A program made the position numbers and the translations under genes. The notes below the pieces were generated by a model. It was given only the letters and a program-made list of their open reading frames with translations. It was not told the DNA's origin and did no database searches. Source: Caulobacter segnis (lineage in GTDB: Bacteria; Pseudomonadota; Alphaproteobacteria; Caulobacterales; Caulobacteraceae). Taken from it: a stretch of DNA of 64,000 nt. Each line of letters begins with the position of its first letter. The first letter of the stretch is position 1. The stretch spans positions 868,001 to 932,000 of the forward strand of contig NZ_CP096040.1 of assembly GCF_023935105.1 (NCBI RefSeq), written 5' to 3'. Positions 44,375 through 53,538 of the stretch are shown here, one piece after another.

Positions 44375-44800
44375 ATGACGCTTCTGATCGCCGCCCTGAT
44401 CGGACTCCTGGCCCTGACCGCCTCGCGTGACCCGGGCGGTCGGCTGTGGCGGAGGCTAGTCGAGGCGCCGGCGCGGGCGCTGAGCGGCCTGACCTGGCGG
44501 CACGTGGCCGTGGTCGCCCTCTCGCTGGTTTTCCTGCAACTGTTCGCCCAGCTGGCCATGCCGCATCTGGCGGTGGTTCTGGCGGTCGACGTCGTCGGCT
44601 GGATCGACGTGCTCGCCGCGACCCTGATCGTCACGCGGCTGCTGCCCGGATGGCGGGCGCTGAAGGTGGCTGTCCGCCGCGGTCTGGTGACGGCCCATCG
44701 GGTTCGCCCCCGCGCGCCGCGCGCCCGAAGGATTCGGCGTCCGGACGCCAAGCCTTCGGACGATCCCGACCCGGCGGGTTGGGCCCCGGCCTTCGCCTGA
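44375..44800 (+). CDS. Hypothetical membrane protein
   Basis: A 141-residue protein with three hydrophobic stretches (residues 1-16, about 43-62 and 66-85). A basic tail is rich in Arg and Pro (RVRPRAPRARRIRRPDAKPS). I do not recognise the family. Its codon use is typical for the chromosome. A strong terminator follows. Confidence 0.62.
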   Translation: MTLLIAALIGLLALTASRDPGGRLWRRLVEAPARALSGLTWRHVAVVALSLVFLQLFAQLAMPHLAVVLAVDVVGWIDVLAATLIVTRLLPGWRALKVAVRRGLVTAHRVRPRAPRARRIRRPDAKPSDDPDPAGWAPAFA

Positions 44801-44814
44801 TGTCCAGACACAGA

Positions 44815-44848
44815 AAAAGCCGGCCCGCGATGCGCGGAGCCGGCTTTT
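44815..44848. terminator. Bidirectional terminator
   Basis: A near-continuous hairpin: AAAAGCCGGC with its complement, and an inner CCGCG-ATG-CGCGG stem. T-runs occur on both strands (TTTT on plus, TTTTT on minus). It lies between the convergent membrane-protein gene and rpmE. Confidence 0.9.
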
Positions 44849-44874
44849 CGTCGCCCTTACGGCGAGAAGGGTGC

Positions 44875-45105
44875 TTAGGCCTTCTTGCCGGTGAAACCGG
44901 CGAACTTGGCGTTGAAGCGCGAGACGCGGCCGCCACGGTCCATCAGCTGGGCGTTGCCGCCCGTCCACGCCGGGTGGGTGCGCGGGTCGATGTCCAGGGC
45001 CAGGGTCGCGCCTTCCTTGCCGTAGGTCGAACGGGTTTGATAGTTCGAGCCATCCGTCAGGGTGACGGTGATGAAGTGGTAGTCGGGGTGAATGTCTTGT
45101 TTCAT
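44875..45105 (-). CDS. rpmE: 50S ribosomal protein L31
   Basis: A 76-residue L31: [20 protein letters not shown] at the start and [21 protein letters not shown] at the end. It contains no cysteine, so it is the zinc-independent form, like L36 in this window. It sits on the central protuberance. It is divergent from the ABC exporter gene. Confidence 0.95.
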   Translation of the reverse strand: MKQDIHPDYHFITVTLTDGSNYQTRSTYGKEGATLALDIDPRTHPAWTGGNAQLMDRGGRVSRFNAKFAGFTGKKA

Positions 45106-45231
45106 GGCGGCGATCCAGTCCGACTAAGCCGGCGAGTGTGAATTTGGGTAAGCGCCATCCAGCACGCGCGGGGTGGCCCTCGAAGACGGGCGGCTATAAA
45201 GAACCCGCGCGATTTTGGCAAGGGACTGTTG

Positions 45232-47082
45232 ATGACTGACGCGAACGCCGGCGAGCCAAAGGCCGATGGCCGCCCCGGCGCGGGAGCCGAACTGGTTCAG
45301 GGCATGGCCGAGGCCAAGGCCCGGCGGCCCCGCCGCAAGGACATCCGTCCGCTGGTCCACCTGCTGCCGTTCGTCAAGGCGCACAAGGGCGACGGGTTCG
45401 CCGCCGCCTTCTTCCTGCTGTTCTCGACGGGCGCGACCCTGGGGCTGACCGCCGCCTTCAAGGAAGTGATCGACCACGGATTCGCCAAGGGCGCGGGCGG
45501 CGAGATCAACAGCGCGTTCCTGGGCCTGGGCGCGGTGGCCATGGTGCTGGCGATCGCCACGGCCCTGCGATTCTTCTTCATCACCCGCCTGGGCGAGCGG
45601 GTCGTGGCCGATGTGCGCCGCGCGCTCTATGGTCACACCCTGGGCCTGGACCAGCAGTATTTCCTCAAGACCCGCACCGGCGAGGTGCTGTCGCGCCTGA
45701 CCACGGACGTCTCGCTGATCGAGCAACTGGTCGGCGCCTCGGCCTCGATCGCCCTGCGCAACATCCTCAGCCTAGTCGGCGGCCTCGGCTACATGGCGCT
45801 GGTTTCGCCCAAGCTGGCCGGCTTCATCGTCCTGATGGTGCCGGTGATCCTGGCCCCGATGTTCCTGGTCGGCCGCCGCGTGCGCAAGCTGACGGTCACG
45901 GCGCAGGACAGGTTCGCCGACGCCGTCGGCTATGCCGGCGAGAGCCTGGACGCCTTGGAGACGGTGCAGGCCTTCGGCCGCGAGAAGGCTTCGGCCGGGC
46001 GCTTCGGCGGCGCGGTGGAAGAGGCCTACAAGGCCTCGGTCCGCCGGATCACGACGCGGGCCAGCATGACCGCGATGGTCATCACCCTGGCCTTCGGCGG
46101 CGTCACCCTGCTGCTGTGGACCGGCGCGCGTCTCGTCCTGGCCGGCGAGATGACCGGCGGCACCCTGGCCCAGTTCGCCATGCTGGCCGTGATGGCCGCC
46201 GGCTCGATCGGGGCCCTGGGCGAGGTGTGGGGCGACGTCCAGAAGGCCTCCGGCGCGATGGACCGCATCGCCGAGCTGCTGAACGCCAGGCCGGACATCG
46301 CCGCGCCGCCGGCGCCGACGACCCTGCCGGTCCCGGCCCGGGGCGAGATCGCCTTCGACAATGTGGTCTTCGCCTATCCCGGCCGTCCGGACCTGCCGGC
46401 GCTGAACGGCTTCGACCTCTCCGTGAAGCCCGGCGAGACGGTGGCTCTGGTCGGCCCCTCGGGGGCGGGCAAGAGCACGGTGTTGCGCCTGCTGCTGCGC
46501 TTCTACGACCCGCAGGGCGGCGGCATCCGGCTGGACGGCGTCGACCTGCGCGACGCCGCGCCGGAAGAGGTGCGGGCGCGAATGGCCCTGGTGGCCCAGG
46601 ACTCGCCGCTGTTCTCGGGCTCGGCCCTGGACAACATCCGCTTCGGCCGCGAGGACGCCACCGTGGACGAGGTCAAGGCCGCCGCCGAGGCCGCCCAGGC
46701 CGCCGGCTTCCTCTCGGCCCTGCCGCAAGGCTTCGACACTCCGGTCGGCGAGCGCGCCAAGACCCTGTCCGGCGGCCAGCGCCAGCGCCTGGCCATCGCC
46801 CGCGCCCTGGTTCGCGGGGCGCCCATCCTCCTGCTGGACGAGGCCACCAGCGCCCTCGACGCCGAGAGCGAGCGCCTGGTCCAGCAGGCCCTCGCCACCG
46901 CCATGGAAGGTCGCACCACGCTGGTGATCGCCCACCGTCTGGCCACCGTGCTCAAGGCCGACCGGATCGTGGTCATGGACTCGGGCCGGGTGGTCGAGCA
47001 GGGCACCCACGCCGAACTCTTCGCCAAGGGCGGCCTCTACGCCCGCCTCGCCAGCCTGCAGTTCGGGGGCGAGGCGGCATGA
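45232..47082 (+). CDS. ABC exporter, fused membrane and ATPase domains (MsbA-like)
   Basis: A 616-residue half-transporter. The membrane domain (about 45-340) has six helices. The ATPase domain (about 370-605) has Walker A GPSGAGKSTVLR, signature LSGGQRQRLAIARALVRG, and Walker B ILLLDEATSALD. It works as a homodimer or with a partner to export lipid or drugs. The N-terminal 45 residues are a polar, Arg-rich extension. I use ATG 45232 rather than TTG 45229. It stands alone, followed by a repeat. Confidence 0.9.
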   Translation: MTDANAGEPKADGRPGAGAELVQGMAEAKARRPRRKDIRPLVHLLPFVKAHKGDGFAAAFFLLFSTGATLGLTAAFKEVIDHGFAKGAGGEINSAFLGLGAVAMVLAIATALRFFFITRLGERVVADVRRALYGHTLGLDQQYFLKTRTGEVLSRLTTDVSLIEQLVGASASIALRNILSLVGGLGYMALVSPKLAGFIVLMVPVILAPMFLVGRRVRKLTVTAQDRFADAVGYAGESLDALETVQAFGREKASAGRFGGAVEEAYKASVRRITTRASMTAMVITLAFGGVTLLLWTGARLVLAGEMTGGTLAQFAMLAVMAAGSIGALGEVWGDVQKASGAMDRIAELLNARPDIAAPPAPTTLPVPARGEIAFDNVVFAYPGRPDLPALNGFDLSVKPGETVALVGPSGAGKSTVLRLLLRFYDPQGGGIRLDGVDLRDAAPEEVRARMALVAQDSPLFSGSALDNIRFGREDATVDEVKAAAEAAQAAGFLSALPQGFDTPVGERAKTLSGGQRQRLAIARALVRGAPILLLDEATSALDAESERLVQQALATAMEGRTTLVIAHRLATVLKADRIVVMDSGRVVEQGTHAELFAKGGLYARLASLQFGGEAA

Positions 47083-47094
47083 GGTCTAAAGCGG

Positions 47095-47293
47095 ATCGAC
47101 ATTCAGCAACCCAGCTCGGCTCCTACCCCATTCCCCGTCTCCCCGGCGAAAGCCGGGGCCCAGAGTCATCCAGAGAGGTTGGGGCTGACGCGCCTTTCGC
47201 CTCGCCATCCAGGTGAACGCCCGAGGGTTCGATCTGGGCCCCGGCCTTCGCCGGGGAGGGCGGATTTTTGGAAACTCAAAGCTGAATGTCGAT
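47095..47293. repeat. Composite repeat with TCGACATTCAGC ends, copy 1
   Basis: A 199-base element with terminal inverted repeats ATCGACATTCAGC at 47095-47107 and its complement at 47281-47293. Inside are two inverted family B arms (CCCCGGCGAAAGCCGGGG type). An inverted copy lies at 53259. The organisation is like a small non-autonomous element, but there is no obvious target duplication. Confidence 0.8.
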
Positions 47294-47298
47294 TGGCC

Positions 47299-47616
47299 CT
47301 ACACGCCCTGCTCGCGCTTGATGACGTCGACATGCTGCAGCTGCAGGCGCAGGGCCTTGATGGCCGGATCATCCTTCGAGGGGCCGTTCGGCTGGGCCTG
47401 GGCCCAGTCCAGCAGGACCTCCAGCGCATCGCCGATGCGCCCGATCTGACGGCCGTAGCTGCCGACCTCGGTCAGCACCCGGCTCTCGACTTCGGGCGCC
47501 GCCGACTGGCCCAGGTTGACGGTGAACAGGCTGATGTCGCCGAATGTCCAGCTCCACGGATTGATGGTCTGGCTCAGCTGACGCGGGGCGAGGGAGACTT
47601 GGAACGCGCTGGGCAT
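47299..47616 (-). CDS. Hypothetical protein
   Basis: A 105-residue cytoplasmic protein, starting MPSAFQVSLAPRQLSQTINP and ending VDVIKREQGV. The middle has a hydrophobic, Ser/Trp-rich stretch (WSWTFGDISLFTVNLGQS) and a helical stretch (LEVLLDWAQAQP). I do not recognise it. ATG 47616 fits best; a longer frame opens at 47646. It ends six bases from a repeat. Confidence 0.6.
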   Translation of the reverse strand: MPSAFQVSLAPRQLSQTINPWSWTFGDISLFTVNLGQSAAPEVESRVLTEVGSYGRQIGRIGDALEVLLDWAQAQPNGPSKDDPAIKALRLQLQHVDVIKREQGV

Positions 47617-47700
47617 GGGAAGTCCTCCAGGGGGAGGCTCCAGCATGCGGCCGGCGTCCTTCTAGCGCCGGCCAAAAACACCGCTTTCAGGTGAAAAGGC

Positions 47701-49002
47701 CTACTTCGCCAGATCCGCTGGCGTGGTCGGCTCGCTGATCACGCGTTCCATGGCTTTCCAGCGAGCGTCTTGCGACTTGCCGGCGCGATCGACGTGGGCG
47801 CGGACCATGTCCTGGCCGATGTTGTAGTTGATCACGTACGACCGGTAGGTCTCGATGAAGGCCACCCGCTTCTCGGCGGCGCCGCGCGAATACAGGCCGT
47901 ACTTCATCAGCGCCAGGACGGCCTGCTCCTTGGTCATCTTGCCGCCGAGGTAAAGCGCCGCCACGGTGTTGCCGCTGCTGGACAGGGCCGCCTTGGCGTC
48001 CTGCAGCTCGCCATAGGCCTTGGCGGTCTTGGGATCCAGGCCGGCCAGGGGATACAGCTTGTCACGCTCGAAGTCGGTCTTGGCCTGGCCGGGGAAGGCC
48101 AGCTCGATGCCGAAATTGGCCGAGCCCTCGGCGATCAGCGACTGCGGCGAGAACAGCGGATAGACCGAGAACTCCACCCAGCCCTTGCCCTTTGTCAGCT
48201 TCTCTTCCAGCAGGGCGTTCAGCACGTGGTGGCCGGGATAGCCCTCGTGACAGCCCAGGTCCAAGGCGCGACTGATGTAGATCGGCAGGTCGGTGTTGAT
48301 CTGGATGACGCTGTGGGCACCGCCCTTGTACCAGTTGTAGCCGCTCCAGGGCTTCTTGGTGACGAACTCCAGGTCGAAGCGTTCGCCGGCGGGCAGCTTT
48401 ATATGTTGCTCGGTCTTGGCCTTGCACGCGGCGATGCCGGCCTGCATCACGGCCTCGACCTTGTCGGTCGGGATCACGTACTTGGTCTGGAAGGCGTCGA
48501 CCCGGGCGGCCAGATCGCCCTTGCCGGGGACCAGCTTGTCGATGCGGGCCAGGATCGGATCGTAGCTCTTGAGCGGCTTGATGGCCGGGCGGACGCCGAA
48601 CAGCCCCTGGGCCTCGTCCTGGAAGCTGAACGTGTCGCCGGCGATCATGGCCAGGCGGGTCTGGGCGGCCTTGAGCTGGCCTTTCAGGAACAGCTTGCGG
48701 CGGCGCTGGTCGGCGTCGAGGTCCTTGTTCGGAACCTTGGCCAGCAGCAGTTGCAGGCGGTCGGCCTCCTTGCGCAGCACCGAGACCGGACGAGGCGCCA
48801 GCTTGGCGGCGCGCTGATATTCCTCGGGCCCGTAATAGGCGTCGACATAGCCGGGCTCACGCTCGCCCGCCTCCAGGGTCAGGCGGACGAAGTCGACGGC
48901 GACCCTGTCCAGCAGCTCGGAGCCGGGCGAGGCCAGGGCGGGGGCGGCCAGGGTCACGGCGGCGAGAACCACCAGCGAGGCGGCGGCGTGACGGATCTTC
49001 AT
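47701..49002 (-). CDS. Exported DUF885-like zinc metallopeptidase
   Basis: A 433-residue secreted protein. The signal peptide MKIRHAAASLVVLAAVTLAA is followed by a helical body. The zinc site is HEGYPGHH in LDLGCHEGYPGHHVLNALLE (about residue 245), with a downstream glutamate in LIAEGSANFGIELAF. This matches the DUF885 peptidase-like group. The function is unknown; it may trim peptides in the periplasm. ATG 49002 is chosen at the signal peptide. A much longer open frame upstream is not coding. Confidence 0.8.
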   Translation of the reverse strand: MKIRHAAASLVVLAAVTLAAPALASPGSELLDRVAVDFVRLTLEAGEREPGYVDAYYGPEEYQRAAKLAPRPVSVLRKEADRLQLLLAKVPNKDLDADQRRRKLFLKGQLKAAQTRLAMIAGDTFSFQDEAQGLFGVRPAIKPLKSYDPILARIDKLVPGKGDLAARVDAFQTKYVIPTDKVEAVMQAGIAACKAKTEQHIKLPAGERFDLEFVTKKPWSGYNWYKGGAHSVIQINTDLPIYISRALDLGCHEGYPGHHVLNALLEEKLTKGKGWVEFSVYPLFSPQSLIAEGSANFGIELAFPGQAKTDFERDKLYPLAGLDPKTAKAYGELQDAKAALSSSGNTVAALYLGGKMTKEQAVLALMKYGLYSRGAAEKRVAFIETYRSYVINYNIGQDMVRAHVDRAGKSQDARWKAMERVISEPTTPADLAK

Positions 49003-49088
49003 CGGCTTTTCCCGGCCAGCTTCGAAAGGCGGCACGCTGCACCGTCTCGCCCCCGTTCGGCAATATCGCGGGAGGGATTTTCCCTCGG

Positions 49089-50159
49089 TCAGCCGCGGGC
49101 GGCGACCGCCAGGGCCGGGAAGTCGCTGAACACACCGTCGACGCCCGCGGCGTACAGGGCCTTGAACACCGGGGTCACGTCGCCGTGCTGGGCCAGGAAG
49201 GCCGGGCTCTGGGCGTCGCCCCGCCGCAGGGGGGCGGGCAGGAAATAGTTTTCGGCGCGCACGGTCCACGGATGGACGGCCAGTCCGGCGGCGTGGGCGT
49301 TCTTCACCAGGTCCGTGGCCGGCAGCAGCACCTGGCCGTCGTTGGGGACCACCAGGTTCCAGTTCGGACCCAGGCCATCGGCGTAGACCGCGACGTCCTT
49401 CAGGCCCTGGGCGGTGATCAGGTCGGCGTACTTGACGCCCAGCAGGTCGGCTGGCCCGCCCTCGCCATCGACCAGCAGCACGAGGCGCGCGGCGGTCTTG
49501 GCCTTCAGGCGCTTCAGCGTGCCGACCTCGAAACACTGCACGAACACCGGGGCGGTCGCCGCGTTCAGGTCCAGGGCCTTCAGCTTGGCGACCAGGCGGT
49601 CCTCGGTCGGCAGGCCGATCGAGGCGAAGTAGGTGGGGTGTTTCAGCTCGGGATAGACGCCGATCGTCCGGCCCGTGCGCTGGGTGCCGGCGCGGGCGAT
49701 GGCCACGACCTCCTCGAAGGTCAGGATCTGGGCCTGACCGTCGAAGGCGGCGCTGGTCGGACGCAGCTGCGGCAGCCGCTCACGGGCCCGCAGGGTCTTG
49801 ATCTCGGCCAGGGTGAAGTCCTCGGTGAACCAGCCGCTGATCTGCTGGCCATCGATCGTCTTGGTCGCCTTGCGGTCGGCGAACTCGGGCCGCTTGGCGA
49901 CGTCGGTCGTGCCGCCGATCTCGTTCTCGTGGCGGGCGACCAGGTGACCGTCCTTGGTCGGGACCAGGTCCGGCTCGATGAAGTTCGCGCCCTGCTCGAT
50001 GGCGCGATCGTATGACAGGGCCGTATGCTCGGGCCGCTCACCGCTGCAGCCGCGATGGCCGATGACGATGGGTTGCCGGGGGATGGCGCGGGCGAGGCCG
50101 GGCAGCAGCGTGCCGGCGAGCGCGGCGGTGGTCATGGCGCGACGAGTGAGCAGGGTCAT
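49089..50159 (-). CDS. Periplasmic glycerophosphodiester phosphodiesterase
   Basis: A 356-residue TIM-barrel enzyme that cuts glycerophosphodiesters to glycerol-3-phosphate. The N-terminus MTLLTRRAMTTAALAGTLLP carries a twin-arginine pair and hydrophobic core, so it is exported, possibly folded. The catalytic core HRGCSGERPEHTALSYDRA and EPDLVPTKDGHLVARHE contains the H-R, E-x-D and H of the family. It resembles GlpQ. The suhB gene is next upstream on the same strand. Confidence 0.9.
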   Translation of the reverse strand: MTLLTRRAMTTAALAGTLLPGLARAIPRQPIVIGHRGCSGERPEHTALSYDRAIEQGANFIEPDLVPTKDGHLVARHENEIGGTTDVAKRPEFADRKATKTIDGQQISGWFTEDFTLAEIKTLRARERLPQLRPTSAAFDGQAQILTFEEVVAIARAGTQRTGRTIGVYPELKHPTYFASIGLPTEDRLVAKLKALDLNAATAPVFVQCFEVGTLKRLKAKTAARLVLLVDGEGGPADLLGVKYADLITAQGLKDVAVYADGLGPNWNLVVPNDGQVLLPATDLVKNAHAAGLAVHPWTVRAENYFLPAPLRRGDAQSPAFLAQHGDVTPVFKALYAAGVDGVFSDFPALAVAARG

Positions 50160-50227
50160 GGGCGCGGATTTAGCGCCCGGATGTGACGGTTTGGCGAGGG
50201 CTTTTCACGCCCCCGCCGCAACAGTCG

Positions 50228-51028
50228 TTAAGCCGCCCGCAGTCGTTCCAGGATCAGCGGGTAGAGGTCCTGGTTGCTGGCCAGGATCGACTTGCCCTGC
50301 ACCACGTCGTGGTCGTTCTCGTCGATCGTCGTGACCTTGCCGCCCGACTCCTGGATCATCAGCACGCCGGCGGCGACGTCCCACGGATTGAGGTTGCGCT
50401 CCCAATAGGCGTCGAAGCGGCCGGCGGCGACCCAGGCCAGGTCGAGGGCGGCCGAGCCGAAGCGGCGCACGCCGGCGACCTTCTGGCTGACCTGGTGCAG
50501 CTCCTTCAGGAACTGGCCGTGGCCCGGCTTGCCGGCGAACGGCACGCCGGTGGCCAGGACGCTCTCGTCCAGGTGACGGCGCGCCGCGACGCGGAGGCGC
50601 TTCTCGGCGCCCAGGAACGCGCCCTTGCCCTTTTCGACCCAGAACAGGTCGTGGGTGATTGGGTTGTAGGTGACGCCGGCGACGACGCCCTCGCCCTCGC
50701 GCTGCAGGGCGATGTTGACCGCGAAGTGCGGAATGGCGTGCATGAAGTTGGTGGTGCCGTCCAGCGGGTCGACGATCCAGGTATGGGTCTTGTCGGTGCC
50801 CTCGATCATGCCGCGTTCCTCGCCCAGGAACGAGTAGCCCGGACGCGCCTTGGTCAGGATCTCGAACAGGGTCTGTTCGGCCTTGATGTCGGCGTTGGTG
50901 ACGAAGTCGGCCGCGCCCTTCTTGGAGACCTGCAGTTCGGTGACTTCGCCGAAGTCGCGAGCCAGGCCACGGGCGGCTTTCCGGGCCGCGTCGATCATGA
51001 CGTTCAGGAGGGCGGAAGGCGTGGCCAC
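50228..51028 (-). CDS. suhB: Inositol monophosphatase family protein
   Basis: A 266-residue SuhB-type phosphatase. Motif A is WIVDPLDGTTNF (about residues 90-101), with the upstream glutamate pair in FLGEERG, and motif B is NPWDVAAGVLMIQESGG. The metal ligands are complete. It hydrolyses inositol-1-phosphate and in E. coli also acts in rRNA antitermination. GlpQ-type and ThiE genes on the same strand flank it, with gaps that suggest separate transcripts. Confidence 0.9.
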   Translation of the reverse strand: MATPSALLNVMIDAARKAARGLARDFGEVTELQVSKKGAADFVTNADIKAEQTLFEILTKARPGYSFLGEERGMIEGTDKTHTWIVDPLDGTTNFMHAIPHFAVNIALQREGEGVVAGVTYNPITHDLFWVEKGKGAFLGAEKRLRVAARRHLDESVLATGVPFAGKPGHGQFLKELHQVSQKVAGVRRFGSAALDLAWVAAGRFDAYWERNLNPWDVAAGVLMIQESGGKVTTIDENDHDVVQGKSILASNQDLYPLILERLRAA

Positions 51029-51173
51029 GGGCGGACTATCCTCAATGAAAGCCGTCGACGCCCGCCGGAAAGTCCGGCGGCGGAACGGTAGGTCGACGGT
51101 GTGAAAGAACGGGCGCGGAACCTAGTCGTCCATAGGCGGGAAAGCAAGTTGGCCCTCCGCGCCCGCTCGATCC

Positions 51174-51581
51174 CTACGGCAGCTCCACCTTCGGCAGGGT
51201 GTCCTTGCTCTCGCAGACCAACTTGCCCGCCTTGCCGACCGCGCCGGAGATGTCCTCGATCTTGGCCTCCTTGCGCCAGCCCTTGGGCAGGCCCTTGGAG
51301 CCGTCGAAGTCCATGCCGAGGTCCATCCATTTGTCGGCCGCGCAGTCCAGGGCGAAGACCAGGATCGGGCCCTTGCTGGCCGGCCAGTTCTTGTAGGGGC
51401 CGTTGGCCTTGCCTTCGGCGATGCGGGTGACGATCAGGCCGGTGGACTGGTCGACGCGGGTGAAGTCCGCGTCGTAATAGGTCTTGGTCTCGCCTGGCGC
51501 GAGTTTCCAGGTTTCGGCGGTCGCGGCCGTCGAGACGGCCAGGACCGGTACGCTAAGCAAACACACTACGAGCCGCTTCAT
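51174..51581 (-). CDS. Hypothetical exported protein
   Basis: A 135-residue secreted protein. The signal peptide MKRLVVCLLSVPVLAVSTAA precedes a mature domain with two cysteines (ALDCAADKW and KLVCESKD) that may form a disulfide. There is no named family that I recognise. Nothing in the context indicates a role. Confidence 0.68.
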   Translation of the reverse strand: MKRLVVCLLSVPVLAVSTAATAETWKLAPGETKTYYDADFTRVDQSTGLIVTRIAEGKANGPYKNWPASKGPILVFALDCAADKWMDLGMDFDGSKGLPKGWRKEAKIEDISGAVGKAGKLVCESKDTLPKVELP

Positions 51582-51667
51582 GTTCGCGTCTCCCCCTTAT
51601 CGTTGTTCGCTGGGGAGAGACGCTATGCCTGTGTGCGGCGCGTCACAATATCGCCTTTATTCGACGC

Positions 51668-52309
51668 TCAGCGCCCGGCCAGGCCCTCGGCGATCGCCGC
51701 GTTCAGAGCCGCGACGGCGGCGTCGGGACCTTGCGGATGGGCCCATACTCCGGCCGAGACGGCCAGGAAGTCGGCGCCCGCCGTCGCCAGGGGCGCGGCG
51801 TTGGCGGCGGTGATCCCGCCGATGGCGACGCACGGGACCTCCATCGTCTCCTGCCAGATGGTCAGGATCTCGGGCTCGGCGGTGGTCGGGGCGTCCTTGG
51901 TCGTGGTCGGGAAGAAGGCCCCGAAGGCGACATAGTCGGCCCCGGCCTCGGCGGCCTCCATGGCCAGGTGCCGGCTGTCATGGCAGGTCACGCCGACCAT
52001 GCGCTCGCCCATCAGCTTGCGGGCGTCGCGATAGGCCATGTCCGACTGGCCGACATGAACGCCGTCGACCGGCAGGCGGGCGGCCAGGTCGGGACGGTCG
52101 TTCAGGATCACCGCCACGTCGCGGGCCTGGGCGATCGGCGCCAGGGCGTCGACGGCGGCCTTGACCATGTCATCCGGCGCGTCCTTCAGGCGAATCTGCA
52201 GAGCGGCCACGTCGCCGCCATCCAGCGCCTTGGCCAACTGGCGGCCGAAACCGGCCAGGTCGTCCAGGGCGGGTGGGGTGATCAGGTAGAGGCGGCAAGA
52301 AAGCGTCAT
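51668..52309 (-). CDS. thiE: Thiamine phosphate synthase
   Basis: A 213-residue TIM-barrel enzyme joining HMP-PP and thiazole phosphate. Motifs are [64 protein letters not shown] and [10 protein letters not shown]. It is complete. It lies alone, divergent from the bfd gene. No TPP riboswitch is evident upstream; the divergent gap instead holds candidate Fur sites. Confidence 0.9.
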   Translation of the reverse strand: MTLSCRLYLITPPALDDLAGFGRQLAKALDGGDVAALQIRLKDAPDDMVKAAVDALAPIAQARDVAVILNDRPDLAARLPVDGVHVGQSDMAYRDARKLMGERMVGVTCHDSRHLAMEAAEAGADYVAFGAFFPTTTKDAPTTAEPEILTIWQETMEVPCVAIGGITAANAAPLATAGADFLAVSAGVWAHPQGPDAAVAALNAAIAEGLAGR

Positions 52310-52405
52310 GGGCCGGGCTTTAAGCCAAATCGGGAACCAGTGCGACCTCTAGCCGCTGCTAACCAGAGTGAGAGTCAGTTGCAAAGTCCGTTGAGACCAG
52401 CTAGA

Positions 52406-52420
52406 TGAGAATGACACTCA
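52406..52420 (+). promoter_or_regulatory. Candidate Fur box upstream of bfd
   Basis: TGAGAATGACACTCA matches the 7-1-7 type Fur core TGANAATNATTNTCA at ten of twelve defined positions. It lies 22-36 bases before the bfd start. A weaker related stretch is at 52369-52385. Iron-dependent control of bacterioferritin genes makes this plausible. Confidence 0.55.
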
Positions 52421-52441
52421 ATCGGGTAGGGCGTTCGTTCC

Positions 52442-52627
52442 TTGTACGTCTGCAACTGTAACGGCATCCGCGAGCGCGAAGTGCGCGCCGCCATCGACGC
52501 GGGGGCGACACGGCCCGCCGAGATCTTTCGTCACAAGGGCTGCCAGGCCCAGTGCGCGAAGTGCGTCTGCGAGATGCGCCAGATGATCCAGGAAAACCGC
52601 GAAGCCCTCGCATTCGCGGCCGAGTAA
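52442..52627 (+). CDS. bfd: Bacterioferritin-associated ferredoxin
   Basis: A 61-residue [2Fe-2S] protein. The cluster ligands C4, C6, C38 and C41 occur as YVCNCNG and QCAKCVC. Bfd donates electrons to bacterioferritin to release iron. The start is TTG at 52442, just before YVCNCNG, where homologs have Met-Tyr-Val-Cys. No ATG or GTG in frame fits. The ribosome binding site is weak (GGGTAGGG about ten bases upstream). bfr follows after 145 bases. Confidence 0.9.
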   Translation: MYVCNCNGIREREVRAAIDAGATRPAEIFRHKGCQAQCAKCVCEMRQMIQENREALAFAAE

Positions 52628-52772
52628 CGGCCGAAAAGTCGGTAAATCCGGCCATCGCGAAGCACTCTCACGCTTTTCTGTGAAAGCGCGAAACACTCGC
52701 ACACATTCAGGTTGAAGCCCGTTCCGGCTTGCCTCAGGTTCCCGCCGAACACGTGAACTCAAGGAGGCCGCC

Positions 52773-53252
52773 ATGCAGGGCGATCCCGGCATCATCCGAC
52801 TGCTCAACGCGGTGCTCACCAACGAGTTGACGGCGGTCAACCAGTACTTCCTGCATGCGCGGATGTACGACAACTGGGGCTTCAAGCGCCTCGGCAAGAT
52901 CACCTATGACGAGTCCATTGGCGAGATGAAGCACGCCGACATGCTCATCAACCGCATCCTGTTCCTGGAGGGCCTGCCCAACCTGCAGGACCTGCACAAG
53001 CTCAAGATCGGCGAGACCGTGCCGGAGTGCCTGAACAGCGACCTGCAGGTCGAGCTGGCCGGCCGCGAGACCCTGATCCCGGGCATCGTCCAGTGCGAAC
53101 AGGCCCGCGACTATGTCAGCCGCGAGCTGCTGCGCGTGATCCTCAGCGACACCGAGGAGCACATCGACTTCCTGGAGATGCAGCTGGGCCTGGTGAAGTC
53201 GCTGGGCGAGCAGAACTACCTGCAGTCGGCCGTGGGCGAACTGCCGGCCTAG
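52773..53252 (+). CDS. bfr: Bacterioferritin
   Basis: A 159-residue ferritin-like subunit. It has ferroxidase residues in LTNELTAVNQYFLHARMYDNW, ESIGEMKHADMLINR (E and H, with the heme-ligand methionine), and the last ligands in DTEEHIDFLE. It stores iron in a 24-mer with heme. A strong AAGGAGG precedes the ATG. It is downstream of bfd and probably under the same iron control. A composite repeat and IS630 copy 2 follow it. Confidence 0.95.
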   Translation: MQGDPGIIRLLNAVLTNELTAVNQYFLHARMYDNWGFKRLGKITYDESIGEMKHADMLINRILFLEGLPNLQDLHKLKIGETVPECLNSDLQVELAGRETLIPGIVQCEQARDYVSRELLRVILSDTEEHIDFLEMQLGLVKSLGEQNYLQSAVGELPA

Positions 53253-53258
53253 GGCCAG

Positions 53259-53451
53259 TCGACATTCAGCTTTGAGTTTCCAAAATCCGCTCTCCCCGGC
53301 GAAAGCCGGGGCCCAGATCGAACCCTCGGGGGTTCATCGGGGATAGCGAGGCGAAAAGGCGCGTCAGCCTCAACCTCTCTGGATGAATCTGGGCCCCGGC
53401 TTTCGCCGGGGAAACGGGGAATGGGGTGGCAATCGCGTTGCTGAATGTCGA
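53259..53451. repeat. Composite repeat with TCGACATTCAGC ends, copy 2
   Basis: A 193-base inverted copy of the element at 47095. The ends are TCGACATTCAGC at 53259-53270 and the complement at 53440-53451. Inside are two inverted family B arms. IS630 copy 2 begins ten bases past its right end. Confidence 0.8.
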
Positions 53452-53538
53452 TCCGCTCTAGAGCGTCGGACATGAAATCGGAATCGAAGGGATTCCAGGT
53501 TTGCGCGAAGCATGATTCACCGTGGTTGGAGGTGGATC

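Noticed and set aside
47083..47298. GGTTCGATC stretches as the T-arm of a tRNA
   Set aside because: They are part of the composite repeat; there is no cloverleaf or acceptor stem around them.
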